DNA of 64,000 bases from Klebsiella oxytoca NBRC 105695 (GCF_001598695.1 NZ_BCZK01000003.1:62001-126000), one strand, 5' to 3'. Positions 43,692 to 53,864 are shown, counted from the stretch's first letter. Numbers and translations are program-made. The notes: generated by a model from the sequence alone, not told the origin.

Positions 43692-44795
43692 TTAGCGTTG
43701 CCAGTACATGGCGTTTTTAATGGCCGCCAGCAGGGCGGTGATGTCGGCGTCGTACACTTCGCCAATGTTGCCGATACGGAAGCAGTCGCTTTGCGACACC
43801 TTGCCCGGGTAGATCACGAAACCCTGCTCTTTAAGCCGCTGATAGAAATCCTTAAAGCGATACTGCGGCGCATCCGGAGAGTAAAACGCGGTGATGATCG
43901 GCGAGTGCAGGCTATCGTTGAGCAGCGGCTGAAAGCCTAATGCGCGCATTCCGGCCACCAGACGCTGCTGGTTAGCGCAGTATCGCTGGTGACGCGCGCT
44001 CACGCCGCCTTCCTCCGCCAGTTCTTTTAACGCCTGGGCAAAGGCCAGCACGGTATGGGTCGGTGAAGTAAAGCGCCACTTGCCGTGGTTATCCTCCATG
44101 CAGCGCCACTGGGCGTAGAGATCCAGCGACAGCGAGCGCGAGCGGCCCTGGCAGTTTGCCAGTTCCGCTTCCCGGGCAATGACGAAGGCGAAGCCCGGCA
44201 CCCCCTGTATGCATTTGTTGGCGGAGCTGATCAGATAGTCAATGTTCAGCGCGGCGACGTCCATGGGAATGCCGCCGAAGCTGCTCATGGCATCGACGAT
44301 GTAGCGTTTGTCGTACCGTTTTGCCAGCGCCGCCACCGCTTCGATCGGGTTGAGCATACCGGTTGTCGTTTCGCAATGGACCATAGCGATATGGGTGATC
44401 GCCGGGTCGGTTTGCAGGATCCGTTCGATCGCTGCAGCGTCCGGTCGCGCGACTTCACCGCAGTCGTAAGGGTGGTGCGCAATGTTCAACAGTTTCGCCA
44501 TCTCGATTATGCGCGCGCCGTAGGCGCCATTGCTGATAATCAAAATCTTGTCCTGCACGCCGATCGCGCTGCCGAGCACTGCCTCAACCGCGTAGCTACC
44601 GCTGCCTTGCAGCAGTACTGAAGTGTAGCCGTCGGCGGGCGTCGCCAGTTCCACCAGCCGTTGGCGGATGGCCTGAACCACGCCGAGATTGTAGTCATCG
44701 TCCCAGGTACAGCTGTCGAACAGCATCGCCTCTTTTACCGTACGGGAAGTGGTCAGTGGGCCGGGGGTCAGCAGCAGATAATTGCGTGAATTCAT
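43692..44795 (-). CDS. phnW: 2-aminoethylphosphonate:pyruvate transaminase
   Basis: PLP class V aminotransferase of 367 residues that converts 2-aminoethylphosphonate and pyruvate to phosphonoacetaldehyde and alanine. N-terminal [11 protein letters not shown] is a conserved family start; the PLP lysine lies in [13 protein letters not shown]. First gene of phnWX, divergent from phnR across 140 bp that carry the operator. Confidence 0.96.
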   Translation of the reverse strand: MNSRNYLLLTPGPLTTSRTVKEAMLFDSCTWDDDYNLGVVQAIRQRLVELATPADGYTSVLLQGSGSYAVEAVLGSAIGVQDKILIISNGAYGARIIEMAKLLNIAHHPYDCGEVARPDAAAIERILQTDPAITHIAMVHCETTTGMLNPIEAVAALAKRYDKRYIVDAMSSFGGIPMDVAALNIDYLISSANKCIQGVPGFAFVIAREAELANCQGRSRSLSLDLYAQWRCMEDNHGKWRFTSPTHTVLAFAQALKELAEEGGVSARHQRYCANQQRLVAGMRALGFQPLLNDSLHSPIITAFYSPDAPQYRFKDFYQRLKEQGFVIYPGKVSQSDCFRIGNIGEVYDADITALLAAIKNAMYWQR

Positions 44796-44808
44796 CTATT
44801 TCACCATT

Positions 44809-44820
44809 TGGTCTATACCA
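44809..44820. promoter_or_regulatory. PhnR operator at the phnWX promoter
   Basis: TGGTCTATACCA is a near-palindrome (TGGT-N4-ACCA) 13 bp before phnW. The reverse complement recurs at 45985-45996 before phnS; the match extends to 15 bases (TGGTCTATACCAGAT). No other promoter in the window shows it. Probable recognition site for the GntR-type regulator PhnR. Confidence 0.75.
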
Positions 44821-44935
44821 GATACTTTTTATAATGGCGATCGTCTGCGGAAAAGGTCAAAGGGAAAGTGGCGCTGCAACAAAAAATTCATCTGGTTATG
44901 TATAATGAGCGCATCAAATTTGGCAGCGAGCGAAC

Positions 44936-45655
44936 ATGAAATCACCCTCTGGCGAGACGCCACAGTATCTGCTGATCAAGGCGCAGCTACAGGCGCGTAT
45001 TCAAAACGGCGCGTTGAAGAGCGGCGATAAACTGCCTTCCGAGCGCGAGCTGTGCGCGCTGTTCAATACCACGCGTATTACGGTGCGCGAGAGCCTGGCG
45101 CAGCTTGAGGCCAGCGGCGTGATTTATCGCGCCGACCGCCGCGGCTGGTTTGTCACGCCGGAGCGGCTTTGGCTGGATCCGACGCAAAATACTAACTTCC
45201 ATAAGCTGTGCCTGGAGCAGGGGCGGGAGCCGAAAACGGTGCTGCTGGACGGGCGTTTAACCGCCGTTCCGCTGGACGTTATGGCGCCACTGGCGCTGCA
45301 GCCATTCGATCAGGTTTACCTGCTCACCCGTCTGCGTTATGCCGACGGGCGGGCGATTTGCTACTGTGAAAACCACTGTCTGCCCGCCAGGGTTCCCGAG
45401 CTGCTGCGCCACGATTTAAACGGCAGCCTGACCGAGATTTATCAGACCCGCTATGACCTGATATATACCAGTATGCATCTGTCGTTCTGGCCCACCTCGA
45501 TGCCGCCCCAGGCCGCCGAGGCTCTGGGGGTGATGGAAGGGCGTCCGGCGCTGCTGCTGCGCCGGCTCAACTACGATCAACACGGGCGAATTCTCGATTA
45601 CGATATCGAGTACTGGCGTCACGACAGCCTGCGCATCGAAGTCGATACCCATTGA
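44936..45655 (+). CDS. phnR: PhnR, GntR/HutC-family regulator of AEP use
   Basis: Regulator of 239 residues. GntR winged HTH ([29 protein letters not shown]) and a UTRA effector domain with [11 protein letters not shown]. Length matches the Salmonella PhnR of the phnRSTUVWX cluster. It lies between divergent phnWX and the phnSTUV transporter, each promoter having a matching operator. The upstream ribosome site is weak. Confidence 0.92.
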   Translation: MKSPSGETPQYLLIKAQLQARIQNGALKSGDKLPSERELCALFNTTRITVRESLAQLEASGVIYRADRRGWFVTPERLWLDPTQNTNFHKLCLEQGREPKTVLLDGRLTAVPLDVMAPLALQPFDQVYLLTRLRYADGRAICYCENHCLPARVPELLRHDLNGSLTEIYQTRYDLIYTSMHLSFWPTSMPPQAAEALGVMEGRPALLLRRLNYDQHGRILDYDIEYWRHDSLRIEVDTH

Positions 45656-45689
45656 TTTTATGGGTCCTGTCCGAGCATTTTCCCCGGGT

Positions 45690-45905
45690 TGCGGCTGGCG
45701 CCTTACCCGGGCTACGGGTTCACCGCCGTCTGCGGACGGGTGGCCCGGACAGGCGCGTCAAGCGCCGCCTCCGGGATAGGACTCGGTATTGAATGTTTCA
45801 GAGCCGAGCGTCCCGGTGGCGCTGCGCTGACCGGGCTACGGGTTCACCGCCGTCTGCGGACGGGTAGCCCGGACAGGCGCGTCAAGCGCCGCCTCCGGGA
45901 GCGGT
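45690..45905. repeat. REP/BIME cluster with two 70-bp near-identical copies
   Basis: Copies at 45707-45776 and 45831-45900 differ at one base. Each holds CCGGGCTACGGGTTCACCG and a later CCCGGACAGGCGCG, which can fold into paired REP hairpins. The 371-bp gap between phnR and phnS otherwise contains only the phnS promoter and operator. Confidence 0.88.
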
Positions 45906-45984
45906 ATATCTCCCTCCGTTTAATCCTTTTGCCACACTTCATTCATCGTTTTGTCATAAAGCCCCGGTAGCGTGAACGTCAATC

Positions 45985-45996
45985 TGGTATAGACCA
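45985..45996. promoter_or_regulatory. PhnR operator at the phnSTUV promoter
   Basis: TGGTATAGACCA is the exact reverse complement of the box before phnW, extending to 15 matching bases (45982-45996), 30 bp before phnS. Coordinates transport with catabolism. Confidence 0.75.
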
Positions 45997-46026
45997 TAAA
46001 GATCACCATCCGAAGAGGCTGATACG

Positions 46027-47040
46027 ATGAAACTCTCCCGACTTGCTCTGTTAACCGTTACCGTACTCGCCAGCGCCCCGGTGTGGTCCGCTGACGTTGT
46101 CACCGTTTATTCCGCCGACGGCCTGCACGACGGCGACAACAGCTGGTATCAGAACCAGTTTGCCGCTTTTACAAAGGCAACGGGCATAAAAGTGCAGTAC
46201 GTTGAAGGCGGCTCTGGAGCGATTGTCGAACGGCTGGCAAAAGAGCGCACCAATCCGCAGGCGGACGTGCTGGTGACGGTGCCGCCGTTTATCCAGCGCG
46301 CCGCCAAAGAACAATTACTGGCCGAATTTAAGCCGCAGGGCAGCGACCAGATCCCCGGCGTCCACGACCGCTACTCGCCGCTGGTGAACAACTATCTGAC
46401 CTTTATCTATAACAGCAGGCTGCTGAAAACCGCGCCGGCCAGCTGGCAGGATCTGCTCGATAGCCGTTTCAGGAACAAGCTGCAGTACTCGACGCCGGGA
46501 CAGGCGGGCGACGGTACGGCGGTCATGCTGCAGGCGTTCCACAGCCTGGGCAGCAAAGATGCGGGGTTCGATTATCTGGGTAAACTCCAGACCAACAACG
46601 TCGGACCATCGGCTTCTACCGGTAAGCTGACCGCGCTGGTCAATAAAGGTGAGCTGTACGTCGCTAACGGCGATCTGCAAATGAACCTGTCGCAGATGGC
46701 GCGTAATCCGCATGTGCAAATCTTCTGGCCCGCAGACGCTAAAGGCGAACGCAGCGCGCTGGCGCTGCCCTATACCATTGGTCTGGTGCAAAACGGCCCG
46801 AACGGTGAAAACGGTAAAAAGCTGATTAACTTCCTGCTCGATAAGCCCGCTCAGGCCAGCGTTAGCGCGCTCTCCTGGGGGCTGCCGGCGCGCAGCGACG
46901 TGACGCCGGAAGACGCTAACTTTAAAGCGGCGAAAGCGGCGCTTAACGGCGTGAAAAGCTGGGAACCCAACTGGGACGAGGTTGCGGCTTCACTGTCGGC
47001 GGATATTGCCCGCTGGCATCAAGTCACCGACAGCGAGTAA
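46027..47040 (+). CDS. phnS: 2-aminoethylphosphonate ABC transporter, substrate-binding protein
   Basis: Periplasmic binding protein of 337 residues with a signal peptide ([22 protein letters not shown]). Belongs to the iron/thiamine/AEP binding family (SBP type 2): [21 protein letters not shown], then [16 protein letters not shown]. Captures AEP for PhnTUV. AGAGG precedes the ATG. First gene of phnSTUV. Confidence 0.93.
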   Translation: MKLSRLALLTVTVLASAPVWSADVVTVYSADGLHDGDNSWYQNQFAAFTKATGIKVQYVEGGSGAIVERLAKERTNPQADVLVTVPPFIQRAAKEQLLAEFKPQGSDQIPGVHDRYSPLVNNYLTFIYNSRLLKTAPASWQDLLDSRFRNKLQYSTPGQAGDGTAVMLQAFHSLGSKDAGFDYLGKLQTNNVGPSASTGKLTALVNKGELYVANGDLQMNLSQMARNPHVQIFWPADAKGERSALALPYTIGLVQNGPNGENGKKLINFLLDKPAQASVSALSWGLPARSDVTPEDANFKAAKAALNGVKSWEPNWDEVAASLSADIARWHQVTDSE

Positions 47041-47045
47041 GCGTG

Positions 47046-48158
47046 ATGTTAATGAAAACAACCGTCGCTCATCCCCCGTCGTCGACGGGAACGTCCGGGA
47101 TCACTCTCGACTCGCTGCGCGTTTCTTATCACGGCAACGTGGTGCTGAAGCCGCTGACCTTAACTATTGAACCGGGTGAAGTGCTGGCGCTGATCGGTCC
47201 ATCCGGATCCGGAAAAACCACGGTGCTGCGGGCGATAGCCGGATTTGTACAGCCGGCGGGCGGGCGGATTTTGCTGGGCGATACGGATGTCACCCACCTG
47301 CCGCCGTATCAACGCGGCCTTGGCATGGTGGTGCAAAACTACGCCCTGTTTCCGCATATGAAGGTAGAAGATAACGTCGCCTTCGGCCTGCGGGCGCAGA
47401 AGCAGCCGAAAACGGAGATAGCTGCACGCGTCAAAGACGCCCTGAAAATCGTCGGCATGGCGGATTACGCCAGCCGCTATCCGCACCAGCTATCCGGCGG
47501 CCAGCAGCAGCGCGTCGCGATTGCCCGCGCCATCGCCGTACGTCCGCGGGTCTTGCTGCTTGATGAGCCGCTCTCGGCGCTGGATGCGCAAATCCGTCAC
47601 AACATGGTGGAGGAAATTGCCCGCCTGCATCGCGAACTGCCGGAACTCACAATTCTCTACGTTACCCACGATCAGACCGAAGCCCTGACCCTGGCGGACA
47701 AGATTGGCATCATGAAAGACGGCTCGCTCATTGCCCATGGCGAAACCCATCAGCTTTACCACTATCCGCCTAATCGTTTCACCGCCGAGTTTCTCGGACG
47801 CGCCAATATCCTGCAGGCGACGGCGCTGAAAGATACCGCAGGGCCTGGCCTGGTCAGCGTCAGCTGCGGCGGTGGATTGATTACCGCTTTCAGCCGCGGC
47901 GGTCAGCACGGCAATAATAAGCTGCTGTGTATTCGTCCGCAGCATATGAGCCTCGCGCCGCGAACGGCCACCAGCAACCGGCTTAACGCTACCCTGCAGT
48001 CGGTGCACTGGCAGGGCGATTTGACCCACCTGCTATGCGAAGTGGCCGGGGAGGCGGTGCGCATTGTGATGACCCACGTGGATCCGCTGCCGCGGGCCGG
48101 CGACAGGCTGGCGCTCTATTTTGAACCCAACGATGCGGTCCTGATTGAGGTGTCATAA
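47046..48158 (+). CDS. phnT: 2-aminoethylphosphonate ABC transporter, ATP-binding protein
   Basis: ABC ATPase of 370 residues. Walker [11 protein letters not shown]-loop [11 protein letters not shown], signature LSGGQQQR, Walker [13 protein letters not shown] and H-loop [14 protein letters not shown] are all present; a TOBE-like domain is C-terminal. Starts in a GTG-ATG-ATG cluster; ATG at 47046 or 47052 is preferred. Its stop overlaps phnU by 1 bp. Confidence 0.94.
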   Translation: MLMKTTVAHPPSSTGTSGITLDSLRVSYHGNVVLKPLTLTIEPGEVLALIGPSGSGKTTVLRAIAGFVQPAGGRILLGDTDVTHLPPYQRGLGMVVQNYALFPHMKVEDNVAFGLRAQKQPKTEIAARVKDALKIVGMADYASRYPHQLSGGQQQRVAIARAIAVRPRVLLLDEPLSALDAQIRHNMVEEIARLHRELPELTILYVTHDQTEALTLADKIGIMKDGSLIAHGETHQLYHYPPNRFTAEFLGRANILQATALKDTAGPGLVSVSCGGGLITAFSRGGQHGNNKLLCIRPQHMSLAPRTATSNRLNATLQSVHWQGDLTHLLCEVAGEAVRIVMTHVDPLPRAGDRLALYFEPNDAVLIEVS

Positions 48159-49018
48159 TGTCGCAGATCCTAACGCTCCCGCGTCGCTCTGTTCAGCTGC
48201 GGCCCTTACTGTGGCTTCTGCCGCCGCTGATGGTGCTGGCGACCCTGTTTTTCTACCCGCTGCTGCTGATCGGCGAACAGGCGCTACGTGATGCCAGCGG
48301 TCACCTGAGCCTTGAAACCTTCTGGCAGGTCGTGGGATCCCGGCGCTTTATCAACGCGTTGCTCAATACGATGCAAATCGCGGTCTTCGCCACCCTGGGC
48401 TGCCTGCTGCTCGGCAGCGTCCTGGCGCTGATTCTGGTGTTTATTCCCTTTCCCGGCAGCCAGTTGATCAGCCGGGTGATTGATACCTTTATTGCCCTGC
48501 CGACCTTTCTCATTACCCTGGCGTTTACTTTTATCTACGGCTCTGCGGGTTTGCTGAACGGCGCGCTAATGTCGCTATTGTCTTTCGAACTGCCGCCGAT
48601 CGATTTTCTTTATTCCATTCAGGGCGTGATTCTGGCGGAAATCACCGTTTTCACGCCTCTGGTGATGCGTCCGCTGATGGCCGGGTTGCGGCAGATTGAT
48701 AAAAGCCAGCTAGAGGCGGCGAGTATTCTCGGCGCGCATCCGCTGCGGGTTATCGGCCAGGTGATTTTCCCGGCGGCGCTGCCGGCGCTGATGGCGGGCG
48801 GTAGCCTGTGCCTGCTGCTGACGACTAACGAGTTCGGCATCGTACTGTTTATCGGCGCCAAAGGCGTGAATACGCTGCCGATGATGGTGTACAGCAAGGC
48901 TATTCTCGAATCGGATTACAGCCAGGCCTGCATGATTGCCCTGATAAATATTCTGCTGTCGCTGGGACTGTTTATAATCTATCGCCTGGCCGCCGCGCGT
49001 ACCGGCGTGAGGAGCTAA
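48158..49018 (+). CDS. phnU: 2-aminoethylphosphonate ABC transporter, permease 1
   Basis: Inner-membrane permease of 286 residues with six membrane segments and the EAA loop (LEAASILGAHPLRVIGQVIFPAALPAL) that docks the ATPase. Partner of PhnV. Lies between phnT and phnV with 1-bp overlap and 2-bp gap. Confidence 0.93.
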   Translation: MSQILTLPRRSVQLRPLLWLLPPLMVLATLFFYPLLLIGEQALRDASGHLSLETFWQVVGSRRFINALLNTMQIAVFATLGCLLLGSVLALILVFIPFPGSQLISRVIDTFIALPTFLITLAFTFIYGSAGLLNGALMSLLSFELPPIDFLYSIQGVILAEITVFTPLVMRPLMAGLRQIDKSQLEAASILGAHPLRVIGQVIFPAALPALMAGGSLCLLLTTNEFGIVLFIGAKGVNTLPMMVYSKAILESDYSQACMIALINILLSLGLFIIYRLAAARTGVRS

Positions 49019-49020
49019 CG

Positions 49021-49818
49021 ATGTTGATTTGGTCGCGTAAAGGCCGCGCGGCGGCGGGCGCGCTGGCGGCAACGCTGTTTGCCGGATTCTTCTTCCTGCC
49101 GCTGGCGGTGATTCTGATGTCCAGCCTGAGCCAGCAGTGGAACGGCCTGCTGCCGTCCGGTTTTACCCTTGGGCACTTTGTGAACGCCTTTCGCGGGGCT
49201 GCGTGGGATGCGCTCTTTTCCAGCCTGATGGTTGGATTTTGCGCCAGCCTGTTCGCTCTGCTGTGCGGCACGTGGGCTGCGCTGGCTCTGCGCCAGCACG
49301 GTGCGAAGCTGCAAAAATATCTTGGGCTGGCGTTCTATTTACCGAGCGCCATTCCTTCGGTATCGGTGGGTTTAGGCATTCTGGTGGCTTTCAGCCAGGG
49401 GCCGCTACAAATGAACGGTACTTTCTGGATCGTGCTGGCGGCGCACTTCGTGCTGATTTCTGCGTTTACCTTCAGCAACGTCTCCACCGGTCTGACGCGG
49501 ATTTCCGCCGATATTGAAAGCGTCGCCTCCAGCCTCGGGGCATCGCCGTGGTATTGCTTGCGCCTTGTCACGCTGCCGCTCATGGCTCCGTGGATGATCT
49601 CCGCGCTGGCGCTGAGCCTGTCGCTGTCGATGGGAGAGCTGGGCGCGACGGTGATGATCTATCCGCCGGGCTGGACGACGCTGCCGGTGACGATTTTCAG
49701 CCTCACCGATCGCGGCAATATTGCCGATGGTTCGGCGCTGACCATCGTGCTGGTGGGCATCACGCTGCTGCTGATGATTAAGCTTGAGCGCATTGCCCGC
49801 CGGATGAGCCAGAGGTAA
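49021..49818 (+). CDS. phnV: 2-aminoethylphosphonate ABC transporter, permease 2
   Basis: Inner-membrane permease of 265 residues, six segments, with EAA loop ASSLGASPWYCLRLVTLPLMAPWM. Forms the translocation pore with PhnU. Last gene of phnSTUV; a REP cluster follows its stop. Confidence 0.93.
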   Translation: MLIWSRKGRAAAGALAATLFAGFFFLPLAVILMSSLSQQWNGLLPSGFTLGHFVNAFRGAAWDALFSSLMVGFCASLFALLCGTWAALALRQHGAKLQKYLGLAFYLPSAIPSVSVGLGILVAFSQGPLQMNGTFWIVLAAHFVLISAFTFSNVSTGLTRISADIESVASSLGASPWYCLRLVTLPLMAPWMISALALSLSLSMGELGATVMIYPPGWTTLPVTIFSLTDRGNIADGSALTIVLVGITLLLMIKLERIARRMSQR

Positions 49819-49839
49819 TCATCACATCGGGCGACGGAT

Positions 49840-50025
49840 TCACCGTTGCTCGGTAGGGAAGCCCGGGTAAGGCGTTACGCCGCCACCCGGGGAATACGCC
49901 GGGATAAATATATCGATACGGCTTCTTCCCGGCTCGCGCTGCGCTTAGCCGGGCTACAGGTTCACCGTTGTCTGCGGTACGGTAGCCCGGATAAGGCGAC
50001 AGCCGCCATCCGGGACGGCTTCACA
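49840..50025. repeat. REP/BIME cluster between phnV and the porin gene
   Basis: Units with AAGCCCGGGTAAGGCG, GCCGGGCTACAGGTTCACCG and GGTAGCCCGGATAAGGCG, of the same family as those at 29065 and 45690. Fills the 210-bp gap between two convergent stops. Confidence 0.85.
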
Positions 50026-50028
50026 AGC

Positions 50029-51411
50029 TTAGAACCACGCTTCAAACATGCCGCCAACGTTCAGCGAATCCAGCTGTTCGTCTTTGGTGCCGTTGACCTT
50101 TGCGGTGCGCTTGTTATCTACCTGACCGCCGGTTACGTAGAAGCGCAGCATCGGGCGGAACTCCGGCCCCATACCGATGGCGATATTCTGCGACAGCGTC
50201 AGCTTCCAGCCGTGGTTATCGCCGCCCTGGTCGTAATCGACGCGCTGATAGCCCGCTTCCAGCCAGGTGGAGTGGACATCGTTCCAGAAGTACATTGGAC
50301 GGACAATGGCACCGTAGTTTTTACGATTGTCGGTATTGTCTGTACCGTTGTCATAGTCGTGGAAGGCCAGCAGATATTCGATCTGCGCCTGCTGGGTGAA
50401 TTTATGCAGCCCTTCAAAGCTGGCATAGATAGCGGTGAGATCGTCGGTCTTGTTATAGACGCTGTTATCCGAGTTGTCGGAGTAGCGCAGAATCACTTTA
50501 TTGACGCCGCTGTCGTTGGTGTGGCTCAGCACCAGCCCGCCCTGCCAGGCTTCGAGACGCTCGTCGCTGTCTACCGCTTTCGAATCGAAACCGTAGTTGG
50601 CGTAAACCTCAACGTCGATCGGCCCGGCTTTAAGATTGTGGGTTTTAGTGGTCAGCGCATAGTGGCCATCATCGCCGGTTCCGGAGCCGCCGGTACAGGT
50701 GATGCGCGACGGGTTCGCTTCGTCGGCCATCACTTCCGGGCTACAGGATTCCACCTGCGACACCGCCGCCACGTCAAACTGTACGCCGCCGATGTCAAAG
50801 TTTTTCACCCCGGCGCCCTGGCCGTCGTGGTTCATCCAGAAGTAGTCGTTAATCCCCTGTTGCGGGCGCTGATGGAAGTCGCGGCCGGCCCAGATATAGG
50901 CGTTGGGGTTAGACTCCAGCACGTTGGTAACGCCGACGTAGGCTTTTTTCAGGTTAACTTCGTCGCTCCAGTGGTCAAACATGACGTTGATATCCCAGAT
51001 CGCGCCTTTACTGCTCTTAAAGGCTTTGGTTATCTGAAATTCGCCGCCGTTGCCTTCGTTGCCTAAACGACCGATCGCGGAGGCGCCGTTATAGGAACCA
51101 TCCACGCCGACAAACTTCTGATCGCCGGTCTGGAACTGCGCGCCGTAGCGGGCGTAGCCGCTGAACTTCAGGCCGAAGGGGATCGCCATATCCGGCGTGG
51201 CTGCGGTGGTCTGCGGGTTGGTAATGACGTCCACTTTTTTATCGGCGGCGGCATCGATTTTCGCCTGGCGTTCGGCCAGGGCTTTATCGACGGCTTTGGC
51301 GACAATGGCGTCGATCTGTTCCTGAGTAAACTCTTGTGCAAATACGGAAACTGGGCACAGCGCGGCGACGACCGCCATGGTTAATGGCAGTATTTTTACA
51401 GTTTTCATCAT
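50029..51411 (-). CDS. LamB/ScrY-like carbohydrate porin
   Basis: Outer-membrane porin of 460 residues. Signal peptide MMKTVKILPLTMAVVAALCPVSVFA; then a short polar coiled-coil-like segment (QIDAIVAKAVDKALAERQ) as in ScrY, and an 18-strand maltoporin-type barrel: FSGYARYGAQFQ, NPNAYIWAGRDFHQR and the terminal GGMFEAWF with C-terminal phenylalanine. Last gene of the PTS operon, so it probably admits a short glucoside or oligosaccharide. Specific sugar unknown. Confidence 0.88.
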   Translation of the reverse strand: MMKTVKILPLTMAVVAALCPVSVFAQEFTQEQIDAIVAKAVDKALAERQAKIDAAADKKVDVITNPQTTAATPDMAIPFGLKFSGYARYGAQFQTGDQKFVGVDGSYNGASAIGRLGNEGNGGEFQITKAFKSSKGAIWDINVMFDHWSDEVNLKKAYVGVTNVLESNPNAYIWAGRDFHQRPQQGINDYFWMNHDGQGAGVKNFDIGGVQFDVAAVSQVESCSPEVMADEANPSRITCTGGSGTGDDGHYALTTKTHNLKAGPIDVEVYANYGFDSKAVDSDERLEAWQGGLVLSHTNDSGVNKVILRYSDNSDNSVYNKTDDLTAIYASFEGLHKFTQQAQIEYLLAFHDYDNGTDNTDNRKNYGAIVRPMYFWNDVHSTWLEAGYQRVDYDQGGDNHGWKLTLSQNIAIGMGPEFRPMLRFYVTGGQVDNKRTAKVNGTKDEQLDSLNVGGMFEAWF

Positions 51412-51510
51412 TATCTCGCTTTTAGTAATTTATATATTTAGATAATAGCTATCCCGCCAGGATAAGCTGGTTTATTTATTCCGGGTACAGTTGCTAAATA
51501 TTGATATAAA

Positions 51511-51813
51511 TTAACGCTGGTATAAATGAATAAGCTCTTCTGAAAATTCACGCGCGAGCAGGGAATTCATCAGATGGTCCTGAGCATGCACCATAATGAG
51601 GGTCATCGGCTGGCGCGCTTGGCCCGCATCCTGCTCGATAAGCTGGGTTTGCATCTGGTGTGCCCGACGGGCGTAGCCATCGGCTTCATTCAGCAGCAAG
51701 CGCGCTTCATCTATATTACCGCTACGGGCACAATGCAGCGCTTCAAAACATAATGAGCGTGACTGTCCCGCATTAACGATAATTTCCATTACCGCATCTT
51801 CTAGTTCAATCAT
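51511..51813 (-). CDS. PTS lactose/cellobiose-type EIIA
   Basis: Soluble phosphocarrier of 100 residues, all-helical trimer in the family, related to ChbA/LacF. The phosphorylated histidine lies in MVHAQDHLMNSLLA. The ATG giving MIELEDAVMEI has AGGA upstream; a longer start is less likely. Third in the EIIB-EIIC-EIIA-porin operon, 108 bp downstream of EIIC. Confidence 0.93.
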   Translation of the reverse strand: MIELEDAVMEIIVNAGQSRSLCFEALHCARSGNIDEARLLLNEADGYARRAHQMQTQLIEQDAGQARQPMTLIMVHAQDHLMNSLLAREFSEELIHLYQR

Positions 51814-51921
51814 AATAGTTCCTGAGGTCATTAACCTTATTATTTAAATAATGCAGTGAAAGTCCCTTTTCCGCATTATTTATGCCGTCATGATAAATAT
51901 GCTATTAAATATATGAGTTAA

Positions 51922-53247
51922 TTATTGGCTGACCGTTTCGGCAACCGGCACCGCAGCTTTGGCTTTTTCGACTTCAGTTTTCATTAATGAGCGTTCATAG
52001 GCGCGGAGGAATGGCAGATAAATTACCGCTGACATCACCATGCAAATTAAGCACATCACCACCGGGCTTAGCGTCCAGTTTGCAGCCCAGGATGCACCGA
52101 TAGGGGCCGGGGTCGTCCACGGCGTCAGCGAAACGACCTGGCTGAGCCAGCCGAGGCGCGTCGCACCGTAAGCCAGAACGGCGTTAATCATCGGGACAAA
52201 GACGAACGGGATAAACATCATCGGGTTCATGATTATCGGCGCACCGAACAGAATCGGTTCATTGATATTAAAGAAGCTCGGAACGATACCCATTTTGCCA
52301 ATGGTGCGCAGGTGAGCTACGCGGCTACGCAGCAGCAGGAAGGCCAGCGGAAGCGTGGAGCCGACGCCGCCAATCAGCAGATAGTGGTCCCAGAAACCCT
52401 GCAGATAGACATGGGGCAGAGCCGCGCCGGCCGCCAGCGCTGCCTGGTTCGCCGACAGGTTGGCCATCCAGAAGGGGTTCATAATGCCGGTCACGATCAG
52501 CGAGCCGTGGATCCCGGCGAACCAGAAAATCTGACACATCAGCACCGACAGCAGTATCGCCGGCAGAGAGTCAGAGGCGGAAACCAGCGGCTCCAGCAGG
52601 TGCATAATCGCCTGCGGCAGAATCATACCGGTCTGCGCTTCGATAAACAGATTCAGCGGATGCAGTGTCGCGATCACCACCAGCACCGGGATAAGGATTT
52701 CGAACGAGCGCGCGACGCCGGTCGGCACCTCTTTCGGCAGACGAATCGTAATGTTGTTCTGCTTCAGCCAGGCGTAAACGCGGGTAGAGTAGATAGCGGT
52801 GATCAAAGCGGTGAAAATACCCTGACCAGAGAGATACTGGGTGGAGATTTTGCCGTCGGCATACGGCGCGGCAACCAGTAAGAAAGCCATAAACGCCAGC
52901 AGACCGGACATCACCGGATCGAGCTGGAACTGGCGTCCCAGGCTGGCGCCGATTCCCACCGAAATAAAGAACGTCATCACGCCCATGCTGAGGTTAAACG
53001 GCAGCATCAGCTGTTCGCGATACTGCTGGGAGAAGTCCAGCCAGCCGCGGGCGAAACCGTTAGTGGTATCCGGCGAAAAAGGCGGAAAGATAAATACCAG
53101 CATGAATGAGCCGATGATCATAAACGGCAATGCGGCAGTGAAACCATCGCGAATCGCGATAACGTATTTCTGCTGCCCAAGGCGTCCTGCCAGCGGGGTA
53201 ATTGATTGCTCGATCACGGCAATCATGGACTGATACAGAGAACTCAT
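51922..53247 (-). CDS. PTS lactose/cellobiose-type EIIC permease
   Basis: Membrane permease of 441 residues in the CelB/LacE family, with about ten segments. Typical motifs are AIRDGFTAALPFMIIGSF near the N-terminus and FFNINEPILFGAPIIMNP, the conserved sugar-binding ExNEP-like loop. Transports a beta-glucoside-type disaccharide with EIIA and EIIB encoded beside it. Confidence 0.94.
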   Translation of the reverse strand: MSSLYQSMIAVIEQSITPLAGRLGQQKYVIAIRDGFTAALPFMIIGSFMLVFIFPPFSPDTTNGFARGWLDFSQQYREQLMLPFNLSMGVMTFFISVGIGASLGRQFQLDPVMSGLLAFMAFLLVAAPYADGKISTQYLSGQGIFTALITAIYSTRVYAWLKQNNITIRLPKEVPTGVARSFEILIPVLVVIATLHPLNLFIEAQTGMILPQAIMHLLEPLVSASDSLPAILLSVLMCQIFWFAGIHGSLIVTGIMNPFWMANLSANQAALAAGAALPHVYLQGFWDHYLLIGGVGSTLPLAFLLLRSRVAHLRTIGKMGIVPSFFNINEPILFGAPIIMNPMMFIPFVFVPMINAVLAYGATRLGWLSQVVSLTPWTTPAPIGASWAANWTLSPVVMCLICMVMSAVIYLPFLRAYERSLMKTEVEKAKAAVPVAETVSQ

Positions 53248-53258
53248 TTGTACACCTC

Positions 53259-53570
53259 TTAATGCGCTTCGATCAGCGACAGGGCATAATCCAGAACGTT
53301 GTCTCCCCGCTGCATCCCGTAATCCATGGTGTTAATTGGCTGGACCGGAATATTCAGGGGCGCGGCTTTCTCAGATAAGGTTTTCAACATGTACTTCACC
53401 TGGGGCCCAAGAAGCACCACCTGGTACTGCGGAAACTGCATATCAAATTCGGAAACTCCATAGGCATCAATCTGCACCGGCAGGGCGCGTTCCTTCGCGG
53501 CATCGACCATCTTTCTGACCAACAGACTGGTGGACATCCCGGCAGAGCAGCACAGCATAATCTTGTACAT
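53259..53570 (-). CDS. PTS lactose/cellobiose-type EIIB
   Basis: Cytoplasmic phosphotransfer domain of 103 residues. The phosphorylated cysteine is in the P-loop MLCCSAGMSTSLLVRKM. First gene of the operon; 11 bp separate it from EIIC. The promoter region upstream has two GGAAA/TTTCC operator boxes shared with the divergent LacI gene. Confidence 0.94.
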   Translation of the reverse strand: MYKIMLCCSAGMSTSLLVRKMVDAAKERALPVQIDAYGVSEFDMQFPQYQVVLLGPQVKYMLKTLSEKAAPLNIPVQPINTMDYGMQRGDNVLDYALSLIEAH

Positions 53571-53625
53571 CGACGATCATCCTCAAAATGTAAAAAGTTA
53601 TTGCGTGGATGATTTGATATCAGAC

Positions 53626-53639
53626 GGAAACCGGTTTCC
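53626..53639. promoter_or_regulatory. LacI-family operator 1 (PTS side)
   Basis: GGAAACCGGTTTCC is a perfect 14-bp palindrome with the central CG typical of LacI/GalR operators, 56 bp upstream of EIIB. Confidence 0.8.
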
Positions 53640-53750
53640 ATTTATAAAAAACAGAACTGTGATAACCGTCAAGATCCATCAGTCAAAGGGTGTGTTAATT
53701 AGATTTGGCTCACAGATTTTCGTGATTTTTGCTACGTTTTTCCGCGAAAC

Positions 53751-53765
53751 GGAAAATCGGTTTCC
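53751..53765. promoter_or_regulatory. LacI-family operator 2 (regulator side)
   Basis: GGAAAATCGGTTTCC shares both flanking arms with operator 1, including preceding AC and following A, but has one extra central base. Centre-to-centre distance from operator 1 is about 126 bp, near twelve helical turns, suiting a repression loop. Confidence 0.7.
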
Positions 53766-53864
53766 AAATAAAAAAGGAAACGGATATACTGCCGCTGGTT
53801 ATTATTGAAGCGATTCAGGTTTATGGATTTACAGGGATCGGATTAGCCCTGTCAGGGGAAAATA

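Noticed and set aside
45707-45900. Two regularly spaced repeats as a CRISPR array
   Set aside because: Only two 70-bp units, each with internal REP hairpins, no unique spacers and no cas genes.
49846-51066. A 406-residue open frame opposite the porin
   Set aside because: Begins in REP sequence and has no family features; the porin with its signal peptide and C-terminal Phe is clearly the real gene.
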